Below, in pieces: positions 41,180 to 52,100 of a stretch of 64,000 nucleotides of DNA. The notes under the pieces are model-generated. The model ran no database searches, had not been told where the DNA came from, and worked only from the letters and a program-made list of their open reading frames with translations. The position numbers and the translations under genes were made by a program. Positions within the stretch are counted from its first letter, which is position 1. Every line of letters begins with the position of its first letter. Source of the stretch: Symsagittifera roscoffensis. Taxonomy: Eukaryota; Xenacoelomorpha; Acoela; Convolutidae. The stretch spans positions 34,560,052 to 34,624,051 of the forward strand of contig NC_087062.1 in NCBI RefSeq assembly GCF_963678635.1, read 5' to 3'.

Positions 41180-42252
41180 TGGCGCAGTCAAATAACGAAT
41201 CTAACGTGAGAGGAATACCTCCTTTTTGGCAGAACCCTATTGTAGATCCACCAATTCCCTGGGAAGACTGGAGCGATCTCTTTCATTAAGCTATTATCGC
41301 TAAAGAAAACATAGATATCGAAAACTTAATAAATCCTTTGGAAAGACATAATCCTCAACCTCCAACTTTGGAAAATCCGACGGACAACAAATCAGATAAC
41401 CGAAGAAAATCAAGAACGGACAGGAATATACAAGAACAAAGACGTTACGACGACGAGGAAACGGCATCCATTAAAGCAAAAACCAAGAAATTTATTGGAA
41501 TGAGAATGGATGAAGCCGATAAAAAATTACGATCATTCTTGTATCTTGCACTAGGAAATGAAGGAAAAAGAATCTTTGGACAAAGTTTCACAGAGTTTTG
41601 GTAATTTGAAGAGTTTTGATAATTCCTAGCAACTGTTTTCGTCAGAAAGACAAATGTCACATTTGAACGTCACAAATTGTTAAATCGTAAACAACGGGAC
41701 AGAGAGTCTCTCAAACAATTTTGGGGCGCCCCAGCCGAAATTGCCAAAAAGTGTGACATAGCCGCAGGAGAGGAAGAATGGATCAGGGATATTTTCATTA
41801 ACAACAAAAAAAAATTCCGTGAAAAATTACGACATCCAACGGAAACCCGTAACCGAATATCTACCTCCACGAGAAGCACTGAACGTAGCACTCATCGACG
41901 AAAAGCGAAGTTTAAACCACTTGAAACTCACAAATAATTTTAAATTCAACGGATCCACGGAAGTAACACCTGTATGAAATGTGGCGGGATCTTTTCGAAA
42001 GGACACTTAGCGGTTTGCCCTGCGAAGGATACTACTTGTACATCCTGTAAATATAAAGGCCATTTTACCAAACTTTGTAAATCTCGTCGCAAAAATGAAA
42101 ACATTGTAAATAACCAAACTGTAGATAATACAGATTCTAATCCGTTGGATCACCTAGATGTAAATAGCGACCATGTAAATAGAGAATTCGGTGGCGTCAT
42201 AACGCATGGTCGGAATCGGGACAAAGTGAAAACGACGATTACTCTGTATTAA
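41179..42252 (+). pseudogene. gag: Degenerate gag with two zinc knuckles
   Basis: All pieces lie in one frame, broken by several stops (TAA at 41287 and 41602 among them). The first piece starts MAQSNNESNV at the LTR edge and contains PPFWQNPIVDPPIPWEDW, typical of a gypsy capsid start. Later pieces keep the capsid (MLNRKQRDRESLKQFW, 41677 on). Two knuckles follow at ~41970-42095, the second a canonical C-x2-C-x4-H-x4-C (CTSCKYKGHFTKLC). Not functional. Confidence 0.85.
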
Positions 42253-42334
42253 ATGTCACTACAGTTTTCAACGATGACCGAAAGGAACTGAAAAACTACT
42301 GAATATTGGCCTCGGGAAAGAAAATTAAGTACTT

Positions 42335-42660
42335 TTGAATATACAAGTGGACTCAGCTATCCCGGTTAGCTTTCTCAAGAAGAACGTACTAAACGAATTG
42401 AAGCTTCGAGATCCTTATTTAAAAATCTATCCAGTGGAGAAGGTAACCAAGGATTTATACTGTGGATTTACAGACAACGCAATCAACATTTCTGGAAAAG
42501 TGATACTTCCGATCTTTTCTAGGGGTTGGTCACAAGACGACTGCCACTTCTTTTTGATCGAGGGACACGAGCGGAAATGACAATCTACCCAAAGTGGGGA
42601 TAGAAGTTTCACAGAAATTTTTCCCACACTTCCAGACAAACCAGTTGTGTAAGTCCATAA
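42335..42660 (+). pseudogene. Degenerate protease region
   Basis: VDSAIPVSFLKKNVLNEL resembles the start of a gypsy aspartic protease, but the active-site D-S/T-G-A reads VDSAI. An in-frame TGA ends the piece at 42580, followed by a stop-rich linker. Confidence 0.6.
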
Positions 42661-42739
42661 ATTTTATCTCACCAACAGATAAAGGAAGAAAAATCACAAA
42701 CATTTCTAAAACATTCAAAAACTTATTCCTTCGGATTAA

Positions 42740-43660
42740 AAAATAAAAAATCAGATAAAAACTAAACATTTTCACGAACCATTGAAACCCATCCAATTAA
42801 AAGGAAGACGAGTTCGCCTCCATTTACTGGACTCAGTCAAAACTGAACTTAACAGATTAAAAGACGAAGGACATAATAAAAAATTAGGAAACTGCGACGA
42901 AGATCGTTTTATTAGCCCAATCGTCATTACTTGCAAAAAAGACAAATCAATCAAGTTGCCTCTGGATTCAAAGTTCATTAACAAACAGATATACAAGAAT
43001 AAATACCAGATGCCGAATATTCATGAAATGGTCGACAACGTAGCGGCAGAAACAGCAAATGATTCCGTTGGAGAAGTATGGTTTACAAACTTCGATTTAA
43101 GAAATGCATCTAGCCAACTTGCTTTAGACAAGTTTACCAGCAACCAATGTAATTTTAGTATAGTGGGCGGCAATATTACTGGCACTTACCAATTTTCAAA
43201 TGGTTTAGGCGATATGCCTAATGAATTCCAAAGAGTAAGGGACTCAAATTTAGGTTCTATCCCTTTTACCAATTGCTACTTGGATGATATTTTAATCGCA
43301 TCTATAGGAACTTTCAAAGACCACAAAAACATTCTGTTAAAAAAACTTTATCGACATTAGACGAATATAATTTCGCAGTTAAATGGTCAAAAGTACAAAT
43401 TCTTTTGAAAACAAATCGAATGGTTGGGATTTAAAATCTCAAACACAGGAACCTCACCTTTATTCAACAAAACAAAACCGATAAAGGATCTACCTATTCC
43501 AAAAAATTTTTAAGAATTGAGATCATTTTTTGGATCCATAAATTAGTACATTAAATTCGTACCCTGATCTTAGCTTCCTTAGGAAGCCCACTCAGACCTT
43601 TGCTAAATAACAATTCGATCTTTCAGTGGAAATCAGACTAAACTAAAGCGTTTGAAAAAA
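42740..43660 (+). pseudogene. pol: Degenerate reverse transcriptase
   Basis: A 192-codon stretch (42782-43360) keeps LKDEGHNKKL, SPIVITCKKD, FTNFDLRNASSQLALDKF, a shortened GLGDMPNEFQRV region and the catalytic YLDD (about 43276-43287). After 43360 the thumb region continues in other frames with stops (WLGFKISNTG-like, then a GSINQYIKF-like stretch). Catalytic motifs remain, but the gene is dead. Confidence 0.88.
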
Positions 43661-43699
43661 TCAAACAAGAAATCATCAACCTCGCGGAAAGTACTCGTT

Positions 43700-44320
43700 T
43701 TGACGTAAAACGTAAGACTAGAGTCCAAAGAGACGCTTCACACAATGGGTTGGGGGCTTCCCTTGAACAACTTTACAGGAGTGATTGGAGAACGATTTCT
43801 TTTGCCTCAAACTTTTTAAATCCTTACGAGTCAAAACATTCCACTAAGAAACTCGAACTGTAAGGAGTCATCTGGGCTGTCGAACACTACAAAAATTAAC
43901 TTTATGGATCAGATTTGGAAGTAATCACAGATCATAAAGCATTGCTTTCAGCCCGGTCAACAAATCACGGCAATGAAACGTATCATAGCAGACTAACAAG
44001 ATGGGTGGATAGATTACTACCTTTTAACTTTACAATCAAACACCGCGCCGGAAAAGGTATGGGCTTCACTGGTTTATTTTCAAGAATTCCATCCGGAAAA
44101 GCTTTACCAATATCACATTATGACAAAGTATTTGTAGTAGCAAATGTTAATAAAATTAATAAATCAATCAATCCGTCGGAGAAAGAAAGAAAGACCTGCT
44201 CAGCCGTTGATTCAAATTTGGAAATTTCCGGTTACGCAAAATTACGTAATTACCTTATAGCATCAGTACTAAAACTGATAAATTCGACTTTTCCAATTTG
44301 TTCATCTAATCACTATTGAA
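43700..44320 (+). pseudogene. Degenerate RNase H
   Basis: A DASHNGLGASLEQL motif near 43730 (read RDASHNG, with the preceding residue changed), stops at 43861 and 43897, then an open 134-codon stretch with ITDHKALLSA and FTIKHRAGKGM. It matches the RNase H of gypsy elements and follows RT as expected. Confidence 0.8.
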
Positions 44321-44464
44321 ATGAATTTTTCCTATGGATTATTCCAACACAATTTTTTTTATATATTTCCATTTCTAACCCCGCATTTTTTTTTGTTTCT
44401 TGTTTCTTAATTGTAGATTAATCAATTCACCTGTAGATAAAAAAAAATTGTAAAAACTGTTAAT

Positions 44465-45440
44465 ATGGAAAATAAAAAAATTGTAATTTATCAGTCTATT
44501 TTCAGTATTTTAACATCTTTAGGTCTTCCCTTATTGGAAGATCATCAGGATCTTGTAAATAAACACCGCGAAAATTTGAAGTTACCCGATCGTCCCTTGA
44601 ATTTAAATACTCTTTTTAACGCCAAGGTTGTAGCTCTCCTAACTGAAGACGACCCTATGTTGAGCCCTATCGTAGAAGCACTTCAAAATAAAGTCGAGAC
44701 GGTTAATGCGAACTCCCCTTATTTCAAACACTTTACCAGAGATTTACACGAATCCGATGGATTATCGTACATGGATGTCAGACTTGTTATACCGTTTACC
44801 CTGAGAAACGCAATGATGAAGACTCTCCATGAAACTCATCCTGGTCAATTTGGAAAGAAGTATTTGGCCCAATACATCTGGTGGCCCCATATTAATAGGC
44901 AAATTTACTTTCACGGAATAGACTGCTCAGAATGTACTATTTCGGGTAAGAATTTGCAAAGTATAATTCCCAATTCGCAGATCAGTGAACTTCCCGCTAC
45001 TAAAACCAAACGAACAACTCAACTTAGATTTTGCTGGACCTTTAGATTCATATTGGTGGTCAAACAAAAACATTTCACTTTGCACCGATCGATTTTCAAA
45101 ATTTTCTTCGGCAAAAATTACCTCTACAACCTCTTCAAAAACAGTTATCAATTTTCTGCAGATTATATATTCTTACATGGCATTCCCTATTCAATTAGAG
45201 TCGACCACGCATCTTGTTTTACAAGCCAAGACTTTAAAAGTTTTCTGCGACTCAAATTATATTAAAATATTATTTTGTACAGTAGGATACCATCGCTCCA
45301 ACGGATTAGTTGAAAAACTTGTACATACTGTAAAAATCAAAGTGTTAGCCATGGACCAAGAAACAACAAAAAAATACATTACAAAACGCTGTATCAAAAA
45401 TTATCTGGAACTTACGATCCACCTACCAATCAATAATTAA
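44465..45440 (+). pseudogene. Degenerate integrase
   Basis: 44465-45000 holds the linker and zinc finger (HETHPGQFGKKYLAQYIWWP...GIDCSECTISG). A one-base shift near 44985 moves the core into another frame (EQLNLDFAGPLDSYW, CTDRFSKFSSA, then SNGLVEKLVHTVKIKVL with the catalytic Glu). Frame disruption and altered residues show it is inactive. Confidence 0.85.
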
Positions 45441-47350
45441 ATGCTCTCCCTTTGGAGTTCATTTTAATAGAAAACCAAATACAATTTTAAAATATTTGGC
45501 GTCTGGTAAACCATCCATTGGATTTTTAGACAAGGGTAAATCTATAATATCTAAGGAAAGAGCAAAGGATTGGAATGCCGATAACAGAGCCGAAGACGGG
45601 TACAAGGACACCTTGATTCCAATGAAAAATGAACCACCAACAGAGAAGGGTTACGACTCGAATTACCCCTCCACCTCGAAAACTGAAGTTACTAGAATAC
45701 CACTGCAGAGTCCGTTTAAAGGTAAACTCCTACGGTAAACGAATGGGAGCATCAACGGAGATCCATTTTTAGGGAACTAAACAAAAGGATCATAAATTTG
45801 TCTACTGCGACAGTAGAACTATCCGACGGAAAAATAATTCGAAAATCGGATATTGCTATCCCTTAATCAAAATTGACTAACATTAGATCCTTTAAAGGCA
45901 ATATTTTTTCCCCTTACTTTCCTAACCTTAATGTTGAAGTGGGTCGGAAACGCGCGAACTCAAGAAGACAAATCAAAACCCGAAAACCACAACCCAGGAC
46001 CCGACATCAGATTGAAATAGGATCATCGGACAACATGACAAAGACACGTGTGTCAAAGCCCTCTAAAAACGCTACTCGGAGAGAACCACCCGGTCCAAGA
46101 AGACAACAAAACCTCCAGGTTAATCTGGTTCAGACGGCTCTATGTAGATTCCCTCGGATATTTCGGATACTAGTGACTGGGAATGGATAGCGGGAGGTTT
46201 CCCATGTAGAGATGTATCCAGGGAACAATTTATTTCCGACTCACTAAAACCTTCCAACCAGGATGAGAATACCCATAATTTTTGCGAACCCAACGATAAC
46301 TTTAAAGTTGAGATTTTAGAGGACATCACTAACCCAGAAGTCGACCAACAAACACAGTGCCCAATAAGCATCAATCCGGCGGAGACAGAGCCCGCACCGC
46401 AGGGCCGGGAGTCATCCACGTCAGCCGAGACCGCCACAATTGCAAAGGTGCTTGACTCACAGGACAGCTCGACTCTTCCGATGTAAGAAGATGCAACGAC
46501 GAACTTCCCTGTCTACGAAATTGTAGATTCTTCTGACGAGACTGTTCCCGCGAAAAAACTTCAAACTAATCCTGGTAACGTTTCTCCTATTATTCTCCAG
46601 TCTAGTAGAAATGTAGGTCCTTCAAAGTTCTAAGGCAAAAGATTCTTTATAAATATTGTAGATCTACCTCAGGCGACCTCTGGTTCGGCATCAAACCCGA
46701 TCATCTCAGAAAACTGCCATAGCGATAAACGGGACCACAACAACAGTGAAACTCCTTTGGAAATCGTCACGATCGACTCGGAATCCCCCACACCCGACCC
46801 AATCTCTTCCTCATCAACAGACGAATCCCTAAGAATGGCGATTGATAACTTTGAAGATCAATCAGAACTTGACATTGAACTTTATAACTTAGAATTAGAA
46901 AACTTTTTAAACTGTTATCGTAAGTGTAAATGATTATGCTTTGTCCATATTTGGCTTTGGTGCTATTTCATTTTCGCCTTCCTACAGACACAATCTCATA
47001 CCATTTATCTCGTCACCTTTATTTAAAAAGTTATAGTTATGAATTACATTTATTCTGCACACTAATCCTTCGGATTAGTTAAATTTTCTTAGGTACCGTA
47101 CGTCGCCGTACTCCTCTCTAATGCAGTTAATTGTTTTGCCATAGAATTCATAAATCATCTCGTCAACATAAACCTAAGATGATTTATTTTCCTTCCCTTT
47201 TATATTGGACCATATCCGCTGGATATTAGACATTTTACCTTTGGATAACGATTTCGCAATTCACTTAAAGATCCATTAGTCGTATTGAGTCAGTTTCGCT
47301 AGTTTAGTTACAGTACACTATCGGTGTAGTAAATTAAAATTTTATTCCCC
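45441..47350 (+). pseudogene. 3' part of the dead element: integrase tail and unknown ORF relic
   Basis: 45496-45735 is open and lysine/proline-rich (integrase C-terminus). 45873-46910 alternates between frames with charged, S/P/E-rich sequence (for example TDESLRMAIDNFEDQ near 46830) and many stops, perhaps a third ORF. No signal peptide or membrane span is visible. About 46930-47350 is non-coding. Confidence 0.5.
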
Positions 47351-47367
47351 AAAAGGGGGAGAAAGGA
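47351..47367 (+). other. Polypurine tract of the 6.7 kb element
   Basis: AAAAGGGGGAGAAAGGA, 17 purines in a row, directly followed by TGCAG. It primes plus-strand synthesis in LTR elements, so the following TG should mark the true LTR start. Confidence 0.8.
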
Positions 47368-47638
47368 TGCAGTTAGTTAATAATTAGTTAATTGTACAAT
47401 TTAAAACTTTTCTGCTTAGAGGAATGATGTGATTCTCACTTTATATTTGCATTTACTGCAATTATTACGTAACTTGCTAACAGGTCACTTACTTACGACC
47501 TTCACTTTGCCATTCTCTCCGGCGGAGAGAATGCTCTCTCAGTTTTAAATGTTTTAACTTTAGACTAATTCACTTTTATTCTTTTATTCTTTTAATTGTA
47601 TAAAGTAGATTTAGCTACAACAAAGTAACATTTTATCA
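47368..47638 (+). repeat. 3' LTR of the 6.7 kb element
   Basis: 47425-47638 matches the 5' LTR, with the same hairpin at 47511-47533. 47368-47424 has no counterpart at the 5' side, in line with 5' truncation. Ends ATTTTATCA. Confidence 0.8.
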
Positions 47639-49139
47639 CGGTGTAAACCATGACCCCATTATTATAAATTTTGCTTAAATCTCCATTTTTAAAGTTAAAA
47701 CTAACTTTTCAAGAGCTTTATGCTTTTGAACAGTTTAAACCATGAGTGAGTTTGATTCCGAGAATTTAAAAAATCGAGCAAGTTTTTTCCGATGAAAGTA
47801 CTTAAATTGAAAAGAAAAACTGAGTTTTTGTAAAGTTTATGGATTCAAAAGTTTTCTATGTGATGCCGGAAAAAAAATTTTACCCTCAAGCTTTGTCGAT
47901 CATCATTTCATGTCCTTTTAAAATTAAGGTATTTCTAGCTTAGAACTGGTTTGATTTCTGTAGCCTGGGTAAGTCAGCGCAGTATATCTTGACTATGTTT
48001 TCCAAACCTCTGGCTATTTGAAGATCATACCCTACATTCTGCCCTCGTCTAACTTTTTCGATTCTAGGTCAGGGAAGCGTTATGAAGCACCACACTAAAT
48101 GGTTACAAGTTTTGCGTTTTGCATCAATGAGAGTGTTTCCATCAAACAAATTTTTGGCTTTTTTCAATCATTTTACTCCAATTTAAACAAGACCAGGCAT
48201 CCAAATCGGTTTTTGTGGATTTTTTTTTTCAAATTGTTTTTCTTAACGAGCCATATTAATTTCATTTCTGTACAAAATTTTGATAGAAAAATGATTTTGA
48301 TTCTTCGGTCTTTTGTCCTTCGACTTTTTTGTTTTTGTGGCATTGATGCACTATTTTTATGTGTTCGAAAGGCAGGTGGGGATCTACAATTTTCTTCAGG
48401 GGAAACGCATATTCAAAAAAAATGATTTTTCGAGCACTCCTAGAGTAAAATGATAGGCCAAAAAACTGATTTTTGGAGCACTCCTAGAACACTATTAAAA
48501 CTCTAATTAATTAAAACTTTCTGAGCCGCTGAGAAATTTTTGAATAAAAACTCCAAAACCGGTGGTTTTTGGCCTTTTTTGGACAGTTTCGACCAAGAAT
48601 TGCGTTTTTTCGGCGTGTGCTCCCCTCAAAATTATCATAAAACGGCACCGAAGGGTTAGGGTTTTAGAAACTTTTTTGGCTTGGTCGGCCAAACAGTAGG
48701 AAGTCGTTACGTAATTTCAAAGGGTGAGTGGGTCGAATCCCTAAGAGGGGTGGGGCGTCCGTTCCTTCCCCCCGCATCCGTCCCTGTTCGAGGGTATGTG
48801 AGTTTAAGGCAGTACGCTACAATCCTAATTTGTTCGTCCGCTGTCTTCTCTGAGATGATTTCGTGATTTGTTATTTTTTTCGATAGTTTGGAGATGAGTT
48901 ATTGTAACGTAAGAAAGTTAAAACCTCTTTTTCATTTTCATTTGTCGAGGCTCAAAAATAGTTATTCGTGCTTCCAGAATGCATGTTGCCAAAAAGCACT
49001 TCAGGGATCAAATTAATTTAGTAACATTTTATGATTAATTGACGCATATTAAACTCGCGATAAGATACTAAATACTAAATTATTGATTTCTCATTTGGTT
49101 CAGTTGAATAAATAGCTGCCCCTAGATAGTATATTTCTC
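47639..49139. other. Gene-free stretch between the dead element and the PKA gene
   Basis: No gene seen; the 108-codon frame at 48099 is a T-rich chance frame. A family B copy lies at 48560-48787, and GAGCACTCCTAGA occurs twice at ~48432 and 48476. Confidence 0.55.
48560..48787 (+). repeat. Repeat family B, copy B3
   Basis: Shares TTTTTGGCCTTTTTTGGA, GCGTTTTTTCGGCG, GCTCCCCTCAAAATTATCAT, GGGTCGAATCCCTAAG and GGGGCGTCCG with B1, in the same order. Confidence 0.7.
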
Positions 49140-52100
49140 TTAAAAATCGATAAATTCTTCTTCATATTTGCACTTGGAGGCAATGTCTAAAGATTTTTCC
49201 TTCTGCTCGTCGAAGTTGTTCGCATCTCCTTCGTCGCCGCCGCTGTCAGGCACAAATGGTGGCTCCATCTACGAAACAAACAACATAAGATATTCAAAAC
49301 AAATTGTCCAGCATCGAATCGCAACAAGAAATGTAGGTACAATTTGAAGGAGTCCTAATCTTATAGAACAGTTGTGGACTTCATGCGGTCTGTTTTTCAT
49401 CCTATCCATATTCAGCTGGATACGAGCTAATCCTTGGAACCCTATTTTTCTCTCAGCAAATGTGCAAAAAATCTTGGATTGTGAATAAGGAGTTTACCTT
49501 TTAGAGCTACCAAGCAGGCTTGAAAATTGAGATGACAGCTAAATTAGTACACGGGAAAATTAGACATAAAGAAAACAAACATATAAACAAAATTATGAAA
49601 AATGAGGGACAAAAATTGCATTGAGAAATACCAAACGATTGCTGCACTTCGCTCCGCTGCAGCAAGTGATATAATGCGCGTGAGTCAGTGCTTTCGCTAT
49701 TTCTGATTGCTTTGTCAAGAAACCAATAAGTCTCGACCTATGCCACTTTTTTTATTTTTTGAAAAGAAACATACCTGCATCTAAGAATGGTGAAAAGAAA
49801 ATAATTTTTATGGATTTTTGTGGTCCAAAACATTGTCAATAAAATTGATTCCCATGTTAGGCTTAGACAACAAAATTGGACAAAAAACTGGATTTAAATC
49901 CAATTTTTCTGGCAAAAAAGTAATGGATTATAATTCATTTGAAATCCATTATAATGGATTATAAATTAAGTACAAAATCAGTTTAAAATGGATTTTTTAC
50001 CACTTTATTTTCGTTTCGCGTCGTGCAAAGTTTTGCAAGAATTTCCGGTCCGCATTTAACAAATGAGTGATGCGAAGTCTTTGCAAAGTGAGTGTACGTC
50101 CTACTCCTTTTCTAAACCTAAATTCAAATTGCAAAAAAACTTTGTTGATCTCTCCCCCCTATCATTTGGCCCTTTGTTCCCTCACAACCCCCATTCCAAC
50201 GTTTGCCTCTTTCCCCCGCATCTGAACCAACAACCCCCATCCACTTGAAACCTCCCACCCTCTGATCCCGTTCAGGTATGGTGTGTGTGAGGGGGGTTTG
50301 GTTTGGTTCAGTTCTGATTCATTTGGTGGAGGGGGCTGGTTCAGGTGGGGGCAGGGTTGGAATTGGTTCAGGTGGAGGATGGCGGGTGTAAGGATAAAAA
50401 CGGGGCCAAGATGCAAACATTGGAGGGAATAGAAGCGGGCAATTGTTGAAAGGAACAAAATTTGGCTATTGAGTAGCATAAAAAAGAAACAAAATTATTA
50501 AATTTTTAAATAATCAAAATAATCAACTTAAATTTAAAACGTAGAAAAGACTTTATGTGCGTTGGAATTGGCATCTCAGCAAAATTAGAAAAAAAAACAA
50601 TTATATTTGAGTTTTTTGTCAGTGTCCCTCAAAAGTGAAAAAATAATCGATTCTAATGGATTAAGAATGGATTTTGTTTCCTATAAAAATAGTAATATTA
50701 TAATCCATTTTTAATTGATTATAATCGATTTTTTTCACTTTTGTTTAAATTCAATTATAATCGATTTTTTATCACGGAACTTTAACGCGAGTAGCCTTCA
50801 ACTCCTTCACTCGTCAACCTGCCGTCTCAATTTTTGGGTTTCCATATAAAACAACAAAACAAATGCGAACAAACTCAAACAAAAGGAATGCAAATGGGTA
50901 CTTCAAATGCGTTTTTTTGAGTTGGTTGATTTTGGACAAAAACTTATCGATTGAAAAAATTTATGAACTTAGCCAGAATTGAATGCCGTAAAATGAAAAG
51001 TGGAAACCACAAAATTGCCCAGTTTGAGGTTGTTTTGTCTGGATAAACTCAATCAGCTTTCTTAAAGTGTTATCTAATAAAGGATTTTTTGGCCAATTAA
51101 TTTGTTTCATTTTGATCTGAGATAACTTCTAGCAGGACTATATCATTGCTCAAAGTGGAGTTTGAAAGAGAAAATGGCAATGAAGCGCGTCAATGTTGAA
51201 AAAAGCAGCATTTGGATTAAAAAATTAAATCTTCAGTTTTTTGAAATGAAAAAAAAAACTACTAGCTGGGAAAAACGAATAAAAGAAAGACGTTTTGGTT
51301 TTTATCTCAAGTCAGCCAAATTTTCCATTTTTTAAACTTGAATAGGATTCGCTCAGTGCATACTTATTTTTTTCAAAGAAAACTGGAATTTTCAGGAGGA
51401 AAAATTGAAATAATTCATATTTCCCCTTTAAAATGTCACTAACGCCGACGGACGACAAAAAAAGTCGGCCCCTCTCCTAAAAAGAGCAATGACTGGGACC
51501 TGAAGATATAAAGAGTATTTGGCCGTTTAAATTATATAGATATAGATGCCCAAACATCATCCAAATTCATCCAGATGCCAAAACGTCATAGATGCTCAAA
51601 CGTCATCCACAATATGTTTTTTTAACGTAGATGTCCAATAAAAATGGTGAAAACTTTTTTTTATAAAATTACTTTTCGCTGGTAAGTGGCGATGTAGTCG
51701 ACGGAAGCAAAGAACTTGTGATTCTTCACATCCTGTGTCCCGTTTCTTAGGGCTCCGTAGCGTCTCGTCACATCCACTTGGAGAAGGCAACGGACGATGT
51801 CTTTCAGCTGGGGAGAAAAATGTTCGGGAAATTCGACCTTAAAATAAAAATGATCCTGATAGAATGCTGTCAAAAATAATTGTTGAAACATAATTTCATA
51901 TCGGTTGACGAGTCTTAAAAGCAGCCCGCTTCAGACATGCTATGGTAAAAAACATACAAAAATATGGTGCAGCGAATCATTGTGTTTTAAAATCGATTTT
52001 CAGTAAATATTTCAATTATAGGTTTTGAACGTGGCCAAGAAAACCAGAACTATAATCTTGAATATGTATCAGAGTCTGAGACAAAATGCTCCGCTAAGAT

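Larger units (their letters stand above)
40966..47638 (+). mobile_element. Dead Ty3/gypsy retrotransposon, 6.7 kb
   Basis: Two 214 bp direct repeats (40966-41179, 47425-47638) with several differences enclose gag, protease, RT, RNase H and integrase relics in that order, all with stops or frameshifts. The polypurine tract AAAAGGGGGAGAAAGGA (47351-47367) is followed by TG at 47368, 57 bases outside the shared repeat. The real 3' LTR is therefore probably 271 bp and the 5' LTR has lost its first part. It is not related closely to the giant element (different Gag, LTR and RT sequences). Confidence 0.9.

Noticed and set aside
40961-47643. CGCTG/CGGTG as a 5 bp target duplication of the 6.7 kb element
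   Set aside because: One mismatch, and the polypurine tract shows that the 5' LTR border is not the original one.
48099-48425. 108-codon plus-strand ORF
   Set aside because: T-rich, phenylalanine-heavy frame with no recognisable domain, partly next to family B repeat sequence.
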